DNA of 64,000 bases from Flavobacterium ranwuense (GCF_004349315.1 NZ_SMLH01000009.1:96936-160935); one strand, 5' to 3'. Positions 8,592 through 17,677 are shown, numbered from the stretch's first letter. The notes: a model not told the origin generated them from the letters alone. Made by a program: numbers and translations.

Positions 8592-9167
8592 ATGTCTCAT
8601 TCTCATTTCATCATTCACAAACCTTACGGGTATCTGAGTCAGTTTATTTACGAGTTAAAAAGAAAAAAGAAACTGCTTGGAGAATTGCACAATTTTCCCA
8701 AAGGAACGATGGCAATAGGCCGTCTTGACGAAGATTCCGAAGGATTATTGTTGTTGACCACGGACGGAATGATGAGCGAAATCATAAGAAGTAAAAAAGT
8801 CTATAAAGAATACTATGTTCAAGTTGATGGGGTTATCCATCAGGAAGCAATTGAGCAATTGCAAAAAGGTGTCGAAATAGGTTTTAATGGCACCAAATAC
8901 ATAACGAAACCTTGCAAGGCGTTCCTGATAAACGAAATTCCCGATTTTGGTGCAAGAGGGAAAAAAATACGGGATGAACGTCACGGACCTACTTCTTGGG
9001 CTTCCATTACAGTCAACGAAGGAAAGTTTCGACAAGTCAGAAAAATGACTGCTGCTGTGGGTTTTCCTACGTTACGATTGGTTCGTGTTCGAATAGGAAA
9101 CGTACATCTTAATGATTTACAAGCGGGAGAAGTTCTGGAAGTAGAAAATTTTCAAATAGAAATTTAA
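8592..9167 (+). CDS. rluE: 23S rRNA pseudouridine synthase, RluE-like
   Basis: 191-residue RsuA/RluE-type pseudouridine synthase lacking an N-terminal S4 domain, as in RluE, which modifies U2457 of 23S rRNA. The catalytic loop is GRLDEDSEGLLLLTTDG (42-58) with Asp46 as nucleophile; the C-terminal motif EGKFRQVRKMTAAVGFPTLRL (about 154-174) is typical. It starts at the ATG at 8592 after an AT-rich stretch. It is followed by trmL on the same strand, with 58 nt of AT-rich tandem repeat between. The choice of RluE over RluF rests on the short length. Confidence 0.88.
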   Translation: MSHSHFIIHKPYGYLSQFIYELKRKKKLLGELHNFPKGTMAIGRLDEDSEGLLLLTTDGMMSEIIRSKKVYKEYYVQVDGVIHQEAIEQLQKGVEIGFNGTKYITKPCKAFLINEIPDFGARGKKIRDERHGPTSWASITVNEGKFRQVRKMTAAVGFPTLRLVRVRIGNVHLNDLQAGEVLEVENFQIEI

Positions 9168-9225
9168 AGGATTTGATCTGAATTTTTCAATTTTTTAATT
9201 TTTCAATTTTTTAATAAAGTATAAT

Positions 9226-9681
9226 ATGTTAAACATTGTTTTAGTAGAACCTGAAATCCCAAATAATACGGGAAATATTGGCCGATTGTGTGTAGGCACC
9301 GAAAGCCGTTTGCACTTAATCCATCCTTTTGGGTTTGTCATTAATGATAAAAACCTGAAACGTTCCGGATTGGATTATTGGGTGCACCTTGATGTCACAG
9401 AATATCAAAATGTAGCCGAATGGAAAGCGCAAATTCCGGATTTATCCCGGGTTTTCCTGATGAGTTCCCATGCTGAAAAATCGTATTTGGAGAATGATTT
9501 TCAAGATGGTGACTGGTTGGTTTTTGGAAAAGAAAGTAAAGGTTTGAGTGCAGCTGTCTTAAACGAATTTCCCAATCATCTGACAATTCCAATGTCGCCG
9601 TTAATTAGAAGTTTCAATATTGCAAATTCAGTGGCGTTTGTCATTGGCGAAGCAAAGAGGCAAATAACCGGTAAATTTTAG
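9226..9681 (+). CDS. trmL: tRNA (cytidine(34)-2'-O)-methyltransferase
   Basis: 151-residue SPOUT-class methyltransferase matching TrmL, which 2'-O-methylates the wobble C34 or U34 of leucine tRNAs using SAM. Motifs: EPEIPNNTGNIGRLC near the start (9-23), FGKESKGL (103-110), and the knotted SAM site IPMSPLIRSFNIANSVAF (124-141). The length is that of the minimal TrmL dimer subunit. It follows the pseudouridine synthase in the same direction, so two RNA-modification genes sit together. Confidence 0.94.
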   Translation: MLNIVLVEPEIPNNTGNIGRLCVGTESRLHLIHPFGFVINDKNLKRSGLDYWVHLDVTEYQNVAEWKAQIPDLSRVFLMSSHAEKSYLENDFQDGDWLVFGKESKGLSAAVLNEFPNHLTIPMSPLIRSFNIANSVAFVIGEAKRQITGKF

Positions 9682-9778
9682 ACTCTAAAAATACAGTCCG
9701 TTTTATGGGTAAAATGTCATATATTTGAGAAGGTGATTCCGGATTAAATTGTATTTTCCCTCCTTTAAAGCTTATTTT

Positions 9779-11386
9779 ATGATTGATAAAGTTCTCCTTA
9801 GAAGTACCATTTTCAAACATTTGGATGGTTTGGTTACTGCACCTGTTGCGTATGAATTGCATAAAAAAGGAGTGTTGTCTTATATTCTTGACCGAAAGGA
9901 AGTGACACTTACCGAACTTACCTCACATTTTAAAGCAAATGAAGGTTATCTCAACGTGGGTTTACGGAATTTATGTTCTCAAGGATTTCTGAATTATCAT
10001 GTCAATAATGCTACCGATATAATTAAATTTAGCATCAATGATAAAAGTGAAACTGCTTTTTCAATGTTTCATTTGTATAAAGATGTGATTGATTTATTGC
10101 ATTTTTCGATGCAATTTCACCCTAGATTATTTGAAGAAGCTCCTTTTGAACGGTTGCGTGTTATTTTCGAAAAATACAGGCACAATTACGAAATTTCTTT
10201 TTCGAATGATGCGTTGACGAATTCTGTTCAGCATCAGATTTTAACACATATAGAAGGATGTTTGGTAGGTCCTACTTTAGTTCGTCTTGGGATGAGTGGC
10301 ATGTTTCACAAATATTTTATGGAGATTTCCTTCCGTCCCGAAGAATTTCATAAGTCCCCCGAAAATTTCAAAATAATTCTCGATTTCTTTACTCATTTGG
10401 GGTGGTTTACCCAAAAAAAAGGGAATTATCAGTTTACGGAAATGGGTTTGTTTTTTGCCAAAAGAGCTGCTGCTTATGGTGTGACGGTTTCTTATTTGCC
10501 TACTTTCAGTAAAATGGAGGATTTGCTTTTTGGTAACCCAAATATACTGCGAACGGTTGCCGCGGGTGAAGATGAAATTCATGTGGACCGAGAAATGAAT
10601 GTTTGGGGAAGCGGAGGCGCACATGACACGTATTTTAAAGTTGTAGATGAAATTATTATCAAATTGTTTAATTTGCCAATTGAGGATCAGCCAAAAGGAA
10701 TTCTCGATATGGGTTGTGGAAACGGAGCATTTATAGAACATATTTATACTGTAATCGAAAGACAAACCTTGCGGGGAAAAATGCTGGATGACTATCCTTT
10801 ATTCCTTGTGGGTGCCGATTATAACCAGGCGGCGTTGAAAGTAACCCGAGCCAATTTAATCAAAGCCGATATTTGGGCCAAAGTAATTTGGGGAGATATT
10901 GGCCAGCCGGATTTGTTGGCCAATGATTTATTGGAAAATTATAACATTGATTTGAAAGATTTGCTGAATGTTCGAACCTTCTTGGATCACAACCGAATTT
11001 GGGAAATGCCTAAACAGATCACCAAAGGCAGACTGAGTCATTCCACTGGAGCATTTGCACATAGAGGAGAACGGATCCATAATAGTTTGGTCGAAGACAA
11101 TCTATTGGAACATCTGCATAAATGGTCGCCGTATGTTCGGAAATTCGGATTGTTAATGATTGAATTGCATACGATTGCTCCAAATTTGACTGCTGCTAAT
11201 CTTGGAAAAACGGCTGCTACGGCTTATGACGCCACGCATGGCTTTTCGGATCAGTATATTGTTGAAATTCCGGTTTTACACAAAGTAGCTGCTGAAGCGG
11301 GATTGTATCCGGATCCTAATTTCTTCAGGAGATTTCCGGATTCTGATTTAGCGACTGTCAGTATTAATTTATTGAAAGGGCAATGA
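9779..11386 (+). CDS. Class I SAM-dependent methyltransferase with N-terminal winged-helix-like region
   Basis: 535-residue protein. The C-terminal half has the SAM-binding motif I GILDMGCGNGAF (about 306-317) and a following acidic residue in LVGADYNQAALKVTRANL, typical of class I methyltransferases. The N-terminal 250 residues look like repeated winged-helix/dimerisation modules, as in O-methyltransferases and polyketide-type methyltransferases (VTLTELTSHFKANEGYLNVGL). I use the ATG at 9779 (MIDKVLLRSTIF) rather than an upstream TTG at 9749. The gene converges with the B12 ABC ATPase gene with one base between. Substrate unknown. Confidence 0.85.
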   Translation: MIDKVLLRSTIFKHLDGLVTAPVAYELHKKGVLSYILDRKEVTLTELTSHFKANEGYLNVGLRNLCSQGFLNYHVNNATDIIKFSINDKSETAFSMFHLYKDVIDLLHFSMQFHPRLFEEAPFERLRVIFEKYRHNYEISFSNDALTNSVQHQILTHIEGCLVGPTLVRLGMSGMFHKYFMEISFRPEEFHKSPENFKIILDFFTHLGWFTQKKGNYQFTEMGLFFAKRAAAYGVTVSYLPTFSKMEDLLFGNPNILRTVAAGEDEIHVDREMNVWGSGGAHDTYFKVVDEIIIKLFNLPIEDQPKGILDMGCGNGAFIEHIYTVIERQTLRGKMLDDYPLFLVGADYNQAALKVTRANLIKADIWAKVIWGDIGQPDLLANDLLENYNIDLKDLLNVRTFLDHNRIWEMPKQITKGRLSHSTGAFAHRGERIHNSLVEDNLLEHLHKWSPYVRKFGLLMIELHTIAPNLTAANLGKTAATAYDATHGFSDQYIVEIPVLHKVAAEAGLYPDPNFFRRFPDSDLATVSINLLKGQ

Positions 11387-11387
11387 T

Positions 11388-12170
11388 TTAGACAATTGTA
11401 AACTTCCCTTTTTCAGCGTCAAAAACAATATGTTCATCTTTGAATAAAGTATTAAAACTTCCTTTAGAAATAAAATTACAAGGCTCGTCTTGAAGCACTG
11501 TTTCCGGTGTCATGATAATCATTTCGTCACTCAATTGTATCGCCATATCAATATCATGGGTAGAAAATAAAATGCATTTTCCGGTTTCATGGGTAAGCTT
11601 TTTCAAAAGTTTGAATAAAGCTACTTTATGCAATAAATCCAAATGAGTGGTAGGTTCATCTAAAATTATTAACGGAGTGTCTTGGGCCAATGCGCGTGCA
11701 ATCAACACTTTTTGTAATTGTCCGTCACTGATCTCATAATGTTTTTTTGTTGCTAAATGACTGATTTGAGTCAGTGCCATGGCCTCGTTAACTTTTACAA
11801 TATCAAGATCCGATAAAGTTCCCATCCAATTGGTGTAGGGCTGTCTTCCTAAAGCAATGAGTTCAAAAACGGTTAAATTACTGGGCGGTAATTTTTCAGT
11901 CAAAACGATACTTAGGTTTTGCGCTAAATCCAAAGGTTCGTAATCAGTAATTTTCTTTTCATTCAAGAATACAGCACCGGAAAGCGGTTTCTGGATTCCC
12001 GTTATCGTTTTTAAAAGCGTTGATTTTCCGATGCCATTGGCACCAATTAAAGCAATCAGTTTTCCTTTTTTTAAAGCAATAGAAATATTCGAAGCCACTA
12101 CGATTTTCTCTTTTTTATGAGAATAACCAATGCTGATTTGAGACGCTTGTAAGATGATTTTTTTTTCCAT
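11388..12170 (-). CDS. ABC transporter ATP-binding protein, FecE/BtuD type
   Basis: 260-residue ATPase of a periplasmic-binding-protein-dependent importer for cobalamin or iron chelates. Walker A GANGIGKST (43-51), Walker B LIILDEPTTHLD (167-178) and the H-loop STHD are seen. The signature is ISDGQ (147-151) instead of LSGGQ. ATG at 12170 overlaps the end of the permease gene by one base. It lies in a three-gene operon (binding protein, permease, ATPase) next to cobinamide salvage genes, which points to B12 or corrinoid import, though Fe-siderophore import cannot be excluded from sequence. Confidence 0.9.
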   Translation of the reverse strand: MEKKIILQASQISIGYSHKKEKIVVASNISIALKKGKLIALIGANGIGKSTLLKTITGIQKPLSGAVFLNEKKITDYEPLDLAQNLSIVLTEKLPPSNLTVFELIALGRQPYTNWMGTLSDLDIVKVNEAMALTQISHLATKKHYEISDGQLQKVLIARALAQDTPLIILDEPTTHLDLLHKVALFKLLKKLTHETGKCILFSTHDIDMAIQLSDEMIIMTPETVLQDEPCNFISKGSFNTLFKDEHIVFDAEKGKFTIV

Positions 12171-13201
12171 TAGGCAATCATTTTTCGTTTACTGACCAAC
12201 AACCAAATTACTACAGGAGCCCCAATTATTGACGTCACCGCATTGATTGGCAAAGTGATCTCCAATCCGGGCAATTCTGAAATTACATCACAAATAAGCA
12301 TAATCGAAGCCCCTAAAAGTAACGTACTCCAATACAAAACCGAATGGTTGCTGGTTTGGAATACTAATTTTGCTATGTGCGGAACTGCCAGTCCTACAAA
12401 GGCAATTGGGCCTGCATACGCGGTGATGCTTCCGGCTAAAATACTTGTTGCAAAAATAATAATTAATCGTGTTTTTTTGAAATTCAAACCTAAACTGCGA
12501 GCGTAATTTTCGCCCAATAACAATGCATTCAGTGGCTTGATGCTAAACAGACTTAATAATAAGCCAATTCCCACACAAACGGATAAAATTAATATAGAAG
12601 ACCACGATAAGTTGCCTAAATTTCCCATGGACCAAAACGTAAACTTTTGCAATTGTTCAGCCGAACTAAAATACGTAAGAACACCTACTATTGCGCTGGT
12701 AAAACTACCAAACATTAACCCTACAATTAAGATGGCCATTGTATCGCGCAACCGTTGTGATACCATTAAAACGGCGAGTAATACAATAGAGCTTCCTATA
12801 GTTGAAGCTAAAACAACACCATACGAGGATAGTAAAATTGTACTTAGAAAAGGCGGAAGTAAGCTCGCTCCTAATATTACGAAAGCAACGCCTAAACTGG
12901 CACCAGAACTCAGTCCTAAAACATAAGGTCCGGCCAATGGATTTCGAAATAAAGTTTGCATCAGTAAACCACTGATTGATAATCCCATTCCAACGAGAAT
13001 TGCCGTAATGGCTTTGGGTAACCGATAATTGATGATAATATATTCCCAAGTAGATTTACTCGCTTGACCACCCGTTAAACTGGTATAGACTTCTTTAAAA
13101 GGTATGGTGATGGAACCAAAACTAATGTTTACAAAAAACAATAGCACAAGCCCCAAAGTAAGCAAGAAAAATAGAATCGTATTTCGTTTTTGATTCGCCA
13201 A
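12170..13201 (-). CDS. FecCD/BtuC-type ABC transporter permease
   Basis: 343-residue inner-membrane permease of the BtuC/FecCD family with about ten transmembrane helices. Family motifs: LPKAITAILVGMGLSISGLLMQ, NPLAGPYVLGLSSGASLGVAF, and the coupling region AFVGLAVPHIAKL (about 266-278). It starts one base after the binding-protein gene ends (13203) and overlaps the ATPase gene by one base, so the three genes are a single operon. Together with BtuF-like and BtuD-like proteins it would carry a corrinoid across the inner membrane. Confidence 0.92.
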   Translation of the reverse strand: MANQKRNTILFFLLTLGLVLLFFVNISFGSITIPFKEVYTSLTGGQASKSTWEYIIINYRLPKAITAILVGMGLSISGLLMQTLFRNPLAGPYVLGLSSGASLGVAFVILGASLLPPFLSTILLSSYGVVLASTIGSSIVLLAVLMVSQRLRDTMAILIVGLMFGSFTSAIVGVLTYFSSAEQLQKFTFWSMGNLGNLSWSSILILSVCVGIGLLLSLFSIKPLNALLLGENYARSLGLNFKKTRLIIIFATSILAGSITAYAGPIAFVGLAVPHIAKLVFQTSNHSVLYWSTLLLGASIMLICDVISELPGLEITLPINAVTSIIGAPVVIWLLVSKRKMIA

Positions 13202-13202
13202 T

Positions 13203-14345
13203 TTAATTCAGTTTTTGTGCAAAAGTAAAAGTATAATTTGGAAGCAATTCCGGATGGAAGATTTTAATGTAATCTTTCAATACCAAATCCGGTCTGCTTG
13301 GTGCCAATTCATAATAAATAGTTCCTCCAGTTGCACCTAATTTACTTTCAAAAGTATACACATTTTTAGATTTTAAAGCGTCAAATTGACTGTAATGCGT
13401 ATTGCTGTTTTCGAATTCAGTACTATTTTTAAAAGAACCTGTTGCTATCCAATATTTCGCTGTTTTTGCTTTCTCTAATATTTTTTCAAAAGGCAAACTA
13501 AGACTTCCTGTTCCTTCCACATTTGCCCACAAATAATTTGCTTTGGCATCTTTCATAAATTGGGCTACCCAGCTATTTCCTCTTGCTACATACCATTGAT
13601 TTTGATACATAGATCCGTACAAAACGGTTGCTGTTGGTTTTTTGGTTGCAACCAATTGTATCGCGTCATTGTAATTTTTAACGATTCCATCAAAAAGCGT
13701 TTTGGCTTCTTTTTCTTTTCCAAATAAAGCACCGTAAAGCTTAATCCATTCTGCTTTTCCAAGCGGAGTTTGTTCCATCCAGTCCGCTTGAATGAATACT
13801 TTAAGACCGCTTTTTTGTAAATTATCAATCATCGGATTGTTGTTGTCAACTCCAAAAGTTACAATTAAATTAGGCTCCAATTCAATGAGTTGCTCCATAT
13901 TTAATTTTTCGTTTTGTCCTATGTTTTTAACAGCGCCGGCATCAATTAGTTTTCTGGTTTTTTCGGAAGAAACATAATCGGTATGCGGGAAACCCACCAG
14001 TGATTTTTCAACTCCCAGCATTTCCAAAAAAGGAATATTGGTAGTTGAAGTAACGACGATTGATTCTAAAGGAACTGGAATTGTGGTGTATTTTTGTAGG
14101 CTATCAGGAATGCTGCCGTTTTTTTCTTTTAGTATATAAGTGAAGTTTTTATTGGCTTCAGGCCAAGGATTTGAAACTGTCACTACTGAATATCCTTCGT
14201 GCTTATTAATAGAAAGTCCCGAGGCATATTCGATTGTATTTCTTGAATTAGTACTTTCTTTTACGTTCCCGTTTTCACTTTTTTTGCATCCAACGAAAGT
14301 TGAAAAAGAGAAAACAAAAAGGATTAATTTAAAGGTGAATTTCAT
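13203..14345 (-). CDS. ABC transporter substrate-binding lipoprotein, BtuF/FecB type
   Basis: 380-residue class III substrate-binding protein. The signal peptide ends in a lipobox with Cys20 (FSTFVGC), so it is a lipoprotein. The fold pattern includes VVTSTTNIPFLEMLGVEKSLVGFP and LIELEPNLIVTFGVDN, typical of Fe/B12-binding proteins. It is the first gene of the importer operon. A perfect -7 box TACCTTTG lies at 14374-14367. No riboswitch is recognisable in the 97 bp to the divergent operon, so regulation differs from btuB. Ligand inferred from the neighbouring cobalamin salvage genes. Confidence 0.88.
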   Translation of the reverse strand: MKFTFKLILFVFSFSTFVGCKKSENGNVKESTNSRNTIEYASGLSINKHEGYSVVTVSNPWPEANKNFTYILKEKNGSIPDSLQKYTTIPVPLESIVVTSTTNIPFLEMLGVEKSLVGFPHTDYVSSEKTRKLIDAGAVKNIGQNEKLNMEQLIELEPNLIVTFGVDNNNPMIDNLQKSGLKVFIQADWMEQTPLGKAEWIKLYGALFGKEKEAKTLFDGIVKNYNDAIQLVATKKPTATVLYGSMYQNQWYVARGNSWVAQFMKDAKANYLWANVEGTGSLSLPFEKILEKAKTAKYWIATGSFKNSTEFENSNTHYSQFDALKSKNVYTFESKLGATGGTIYYELAPSRPDLVLKDYIKIFHPELLPNYTFTFAQKLN

Positions 14346-14366
14346 GATTTAATTTTTCAATAGCAA

Positions 14367-14374
14367 CAAAGGTA
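14367..14374 (-). promoter_or_regulatory. -7 promoter box of the B12 importer operon
   Basis: TACCTTTG on the minus strand is a perfect match to the Bacteroidetes -7 consensus TAnnTTTG, 22 nt upstream of the binding-protein ATG. No clean TTG is seen 17-23 nt further upstream. Confidence 0.55.
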
Positions 14375-14442
14375 TACCAAATTTATAAAATTTCTTGTTT
14401 ATTTTTAGCAGTAAAAAATTGAACAAATACTATCTTTACGAA

Positions 14443-14820
14443 ATGAATAGCATTAAAGTCAAAAACTGTTCTACTTGCGGAACTCCTTTCAATTGTGGGG
14501 ACACACCTGAAGGAAGTAAATGCTGGTGCAACAATTTTCCGCCCATTTTTATTCCGTCAGAAGTGGTGGATTGCCTCTGTTCCAGTTGTTTTACAACTGC
14601 TTGCTCCACTAAAATTGACGAATATGTTGCAATACTATCTTCTGAAACGGCAATGGATAATAAAGCTAAAGATTTACCCAAAACGACTGATCTCATCGAA
14701 GGAATCGACTATTATTTAGAAAATGGGAACTATGTTTTCAAGGCTTGGTTTCATCTTAAAAGAGGGAATTGTTGTGGCAATGGATGTCGACATTGCCCGT
14801 ATGGATTTAAAAAAATATAA
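14443..14820 (+). CDS. Cysteine-rich CWC / DUF5522 fusion protein (125 aa)
   Basis: Two small Cys-rich modules in one chain. The first half (about 5-60) has the CWC pattern NCSTCGTPFNCGD with CWC and CLCSSC further on. The second half (about 80-125) matches DUF5522: GIDYYLENGNYVFKAWFHLK followed by CCGNGCRHCPYGF. Metal binding is likely from the cysteines; function unknown. I start at the ATG at 14443 rather than 14395, as the extra residues are unlike the family and a -7-like box TATCTTTA (14431-14438) lies 4 nt before it. It is the first gene of the cobinamide salvage operon, 2 nt before cobU. Confidence 0.82.
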   Translation: MNSIKVKNCSTCGTPFNCGDTPEGSKCWCNNFPPIFIPSEVVDCLCSSCFTTACSTKIDEYVAILSSETAMDNKAKDLPKTTDLIEGIDYYLENGNYVFKAWFHLKRGNCCGNGCRHCPYGFKKI

Positions 14821-14822
14821 AA

Positions 14823-15338
14823 ATGATATATTTAATAACTGGCGGCGAACGCTCCGGTAAAAGTAGTTATGCCGAAAATTTAGCAAAAGGATTATCGGAT
14901 AATCCAATGTATGTGGCTACAGCCAGAAAATGGGATGATGATTTCCAAAAGAGAATCGATCGCCATCAAAAAGATCGTGACGAACGATGGATAAACGTTG
15001 AGAAAGAAAAAAATTTGAGCGAAATTGATTTTTCTGGAAAGGTCGCCATTGTAGATTGCGTAACACTTTGGTTAACAAACTTTTTTGTAGATACTAAAAA
15101 TGATGTTTCATTATGTTTAGAACAAGCTAAAGCCGAATTTGATGCTATTGCCAATCAAGAAAATACGACAATTATTATGGTAACCAATGAAATAGGGATG
15201 GGCGTTCATGCCGAAACTCCCATTGGTAGAAAATTCACCGAACTTCAAGGATGGATGAATCAATATATAGCTGCAACTGCCGATACTGTGGTGCTGATGG
15301 TTTCTGGAATTCCTGTAACGATAAAAGAAACAAAATGA
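14823..15338 (+). CDS. cobU: Adenosylcobinamide kinase / adenosylcobinamide-phosphate guanylyltransferase
   Basis: 171-residue bifunctional CobU/CobP. It phosphorylates adenosylcobinamide and then attaches GMP to give adenosylcobinamide-GDP, the substrate of CobS. Seen: P-loop GGERSGKSS (7-15), the VATARKWDDDFQKRIDRHQ segment containing the guanylyl-accepting His, and IVDCVTLWLTN as Walker B-like strand. The length is typical. Its stop overlaps the next ATG (ATGA at 15335-15338), showing translational coupling in the salvage operon. Confidence 0.95.
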   Translation: MIYLITGGERSGKSSYAENLAKGLSDNPMYVATARKWDDDFQKRIDRHQKDRDERWINVEKEKNLSEIDFSGKVAIVDCVTLWLTNFFVDTKNDVSLCLEQAKAEFDAIANQENTTIIMVTNEIGMGVHAETPIGRKFTELQGWMNQYIAATADTVVLMVSGIPVTIKETK

Positions 15339-15982
15339 ATTTTGTAACTTCTTGGAGTGGCGGAAAAGACAGTTGTTATGCAATGATGCAAGCAATGATG
15401 CAAGGATTTATTCCAAAAGTGCTGCTCAATATGATGAATGAAAACGGAAAAGTGTCCCGTTCTCACGGATTGCCTTTGTCTATTTTGAATCAACAGGCCC
15501 AAAAAATGGGATTGCCTCTGGAAGGAATTCCTGCAACTTGGGGTGATTATGAAGCCAAGTTTATTGCAGTTTTGAAAATGCTAAAAGCCAAATATGATTT
15601 AGAAGCAGCCGTTTTTGGAGACATTGATTTGCAACCCCACAAAGATTGGGAAGACAAAGTATGTGCCGCAGCATCGCTAAAAGCAATTTTACCTTTGTGG
15701 CAACAAGACCGAATCGTTTTGGTAAACCAAATGCTTGAAAAAGGAATTGTAACGATGATTGTTTCTTGTAATACAATGATGGGAGAACATTATTTGGGAA
15801 AAATTTTGACCAAAGAATTAGCGCAGGAATTACACGAAAAAGGGATAGATCCTTGTGGTGAAAATGGGGAATTTCATACTTTGGTAATTAATTGTCCGTT
15901 ATTTTCTGAAGCGATTGAACTGCCTGAATTTACTAGGATTACCTATGAAAATTATTGTTTCATCAATTGGGAAGAAGCATAA
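15335..15982 (+). CDS. Dph6-related ATP pyrophosphatase (PP-loop)
   Basis: 215-residue adenine-nucleotide alpha-hydrolase of the diphthine-ammonia-ligase-like group. The PP-loop SGGKDS is at 8-13 (SWSGGKDSCYAM), and the C-terminal motif DPCGENGEFHTLV is family-typical. Bacteria do not make diphthamide, so the true substrate is different and unknown. I start at the ATG overlapping the cobU stop rather than the upstream in-frame ATG at 15251, which would bury 28 codons in cobU. Its place between cobU and bluB-cobT suggests a link to corrinoid metabolism, but that is only context. Confidence 0.88.
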   Translation: MNFVTSWSGGKDSCYAMMQAMMQGFIPKVLLNMMNENGKVSRSHGLPLSILNQQAQKMGLPLEGIPATWGDYEAKFIAVLKMLKAKYDLEAAVFGDIDLQPHKDWEDKVCAAASLKAILPLWQQDRIVLVNQMLEKGIVTMIVSCNTMMGEHYLGKILTKELAQELHEKGIDPCGENGEFHTLVINCPLFSEAIELPEFTRITYENYCFINWEEA

Positions 15983-16000
15983 AAACAAAATTATTTTAAG

Positions 16001-17677
16001 ATGACTTATTTAGATGAAATTTTAAAATCCCGTCGCGACACACGTCATTTTACGGAGGATCAAGTACCGGATGCTGTTCTAGAAAAAGCGCTGCAAGCGG
16101 GCCATTGGGCGCCTTCTGTGGGTTTGACTGATGCAACAAAATACTACCTGATCAAGTCGGCTGAAATAAAGAAAGCCATTAAAAATTTGTTTTTAGATTA
16201 TGATGAAAAAGCAGTTGCGCTAACGGATGACGAACAACAAAAACTAGCATATAAAGCTCTTAAGCTGGAAGCGATTGAAGAAGCACCACTTGGTTTGGTC
16301 ATTTGCTATGACCGTTCGGTTTTGAATAATTTTACGATTGGAACCGTTGGAAGTAATGAAGCGGTAAAGTTTAGTGCCGTTTGTGCGGCGCAAAATATTT
16401 GGTTGTCTTTAACCGAGCAAGGGTATTCCATGGGATGGGTTTCCATATTGAATTACCATCAGTTCAAGCAATTATTAGGCTTGCCTGAAAATATGGAGCC
16501 CTTGGGGTATTTTTGTGTGGGAAAACCGGCTACTAATTATGACAATCAACCCATGTTGCAACAACTGAATTGGAAACAAAAACAAGAAGTTCCATTAGTT
16601 GAGGAAATCAGTATTTTGCACGAAAGTAAGGTGGAGAAAGTGTTTTTTGATTCTAAAAAGGAAATTGATACTGCTGCTTTTGCAAATGCGTTACAACATA
16701 AAATCGATCAAAAAACTAAGCCCACGGGTTCATTGGGAGTTTTAGAAGTGCTCGCCAAACAAATCGGTATCGTGTTTCAAACTTTAGAACCTAAAATTAC
16801 AAAACCAAATATAGTTGTTTTTGCAGCGGACCACGGAATTGCAAATCATGATGTAAGTGCCTATCCGCAAGATGTAACGAGACAAATGGTGAGTAATTTT
16901 TTGAGTGGTGGGGCAGCAATCAATGTGTTTTGTAAACAAAACAAGATCCAATTAGCTATTGTGGATGCAGGTGTGAATTATGATTTCCCTATGAATACGG
17001 ATTTGATTTCGGCTAAAATAGGGAAGGGAACACACTCTTTTTTACAAGGACCTGCAATGAGTAAAACAGAAGTTGAATTGTGTTTTATGAAAGGAAGTGA
17101 AATTGTTGCCTCTATTGCAAAAACGGGCAGTAATTGTATTGGTTTTGGTGAAATGGGCATTGGGAACACAGCTACTGCTTCAGTTTTAATGAGTATTATT
17201 TTAGAATTACCAATTGAAGATTGCGTAGGAAAAGGCACTGGTGTAAATAAAGAACAGTTGAATCAAAAAATTAGTATCCTTAAAAAATGCCTTGCTAATT
17301 ATGATGGTTCGGATGATTTAGATAACAAGTTAGCCTATTTCGGTGGATTTGAAATCATGCAAATGGTAGGTGGAATGCTTCAGGCAAAAGAAGCCAATAT
17401 GTTGATTCTTGTTGATGGCTTTATCTGTAGTGTCGCTTTTTTAATTGCCTCTAAAAAGAATCCGTCCATTATTAAAAATGCTATTTTTTGCCATTCTTCT
17501 GCTGAGCAAGGACATCAAAAAATATTAGATTATCTAGGAGCTCGTTCTATATTGCAACTCGATTTGCGATTGGGCGAAGGAACGGGTTGTGCCATTGCTT
17601 TTCCTATAATTGAGTCGGCTGTAGCTTTCTTGAATGATATGGCGAGTTTTGAATCTGCGGGGGTTAGCGGTCGATAA
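16001..17677 (+). CDS. BluB-CobT fusion: dimethylbenzimidazole synthase + NaMN:DMB phosphoribosyltransferase
   Basis: 558-residue two-domain enzyme. Residues about 1-205 match BluB, a nitroreductase-like flavoprotein that fragments FMNH2 to 5,6-dimethylbenzimidazole (SRRDTRHFTEDQVP near 10, HWAPSVGLTDATKYYLI, MGWVSILNYHQFKQLLGLP). Residues about 225-558 match CobT, which joins that base to nicotinate mononucleotide to give alpha-ribazole phosphate: KPTGSLGVLEVLA, VVFAADHGIANHDVSAYP, GFGEMGIGNTATAS and the catalytic-Glu motif LRLGEGTGCAI near 527. The fusion couples making and using the lower ligand. It sits 18 nt after the Dph6-like gene. Confidence 0.96.
   Translation: MTYLDEILKSRRDTRHFTEDQVPDAVLEKALQAGHWAPSVGLTDATKYYLIKSAEIKKAIKNLFLDYDEKAVALTDDEQQKLAYKALKLEAIEEAPLGLVICYDRSVLNNFTIGTVGSNEAVKFSAVCAAQNIWLSLTEQGYSMGWVSILNYHQFKQLLGLPENMEPLGYFCVGKPATNYDNQPMLQQLNWKQKQEVPLVEEISILHESKVEKVFFDSKKEIDTAAFANALQHKIDQKTKPTGSLGVLEVLAKQIGIVFQTLEPKITKPNIVVFAADHGIANHDVSAYPQDVTRQMVSNFLSGGAAINVFCKQNKIQLAIVDAGVNYDFPMNTDLISAKIGKGTHSFLQGPAMSKTEVELCFMKGSEIVASIAKTGSNCIGFGEMGIGNTATASVLMSIILELPIEDCVGKGTGVNKEQLNQKISILKKCLANYDGSDDLDNKLAYFGGFEIMQMVGGMLQAKEANMLILVDGFICSVAFLIASKKNPSIIKNAIFCHSSAEQGHQKILDYLGARSILQLDLRLGEGTGCAIAFPIIESAVAFLNDMASFESAGVSGR

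Noticed and set aside
12537..12926. 129-codon plus-strand frame
   Set aside because: Antisense to the BtuC-like permease; composition is that of a mirrored membrane protein.
15251..15334. Upstream in-frame extension of the Dph6-like gene
   Set aside because: Would overlap cobU by 88 nt; homology to the family begins at the ATG 15335.
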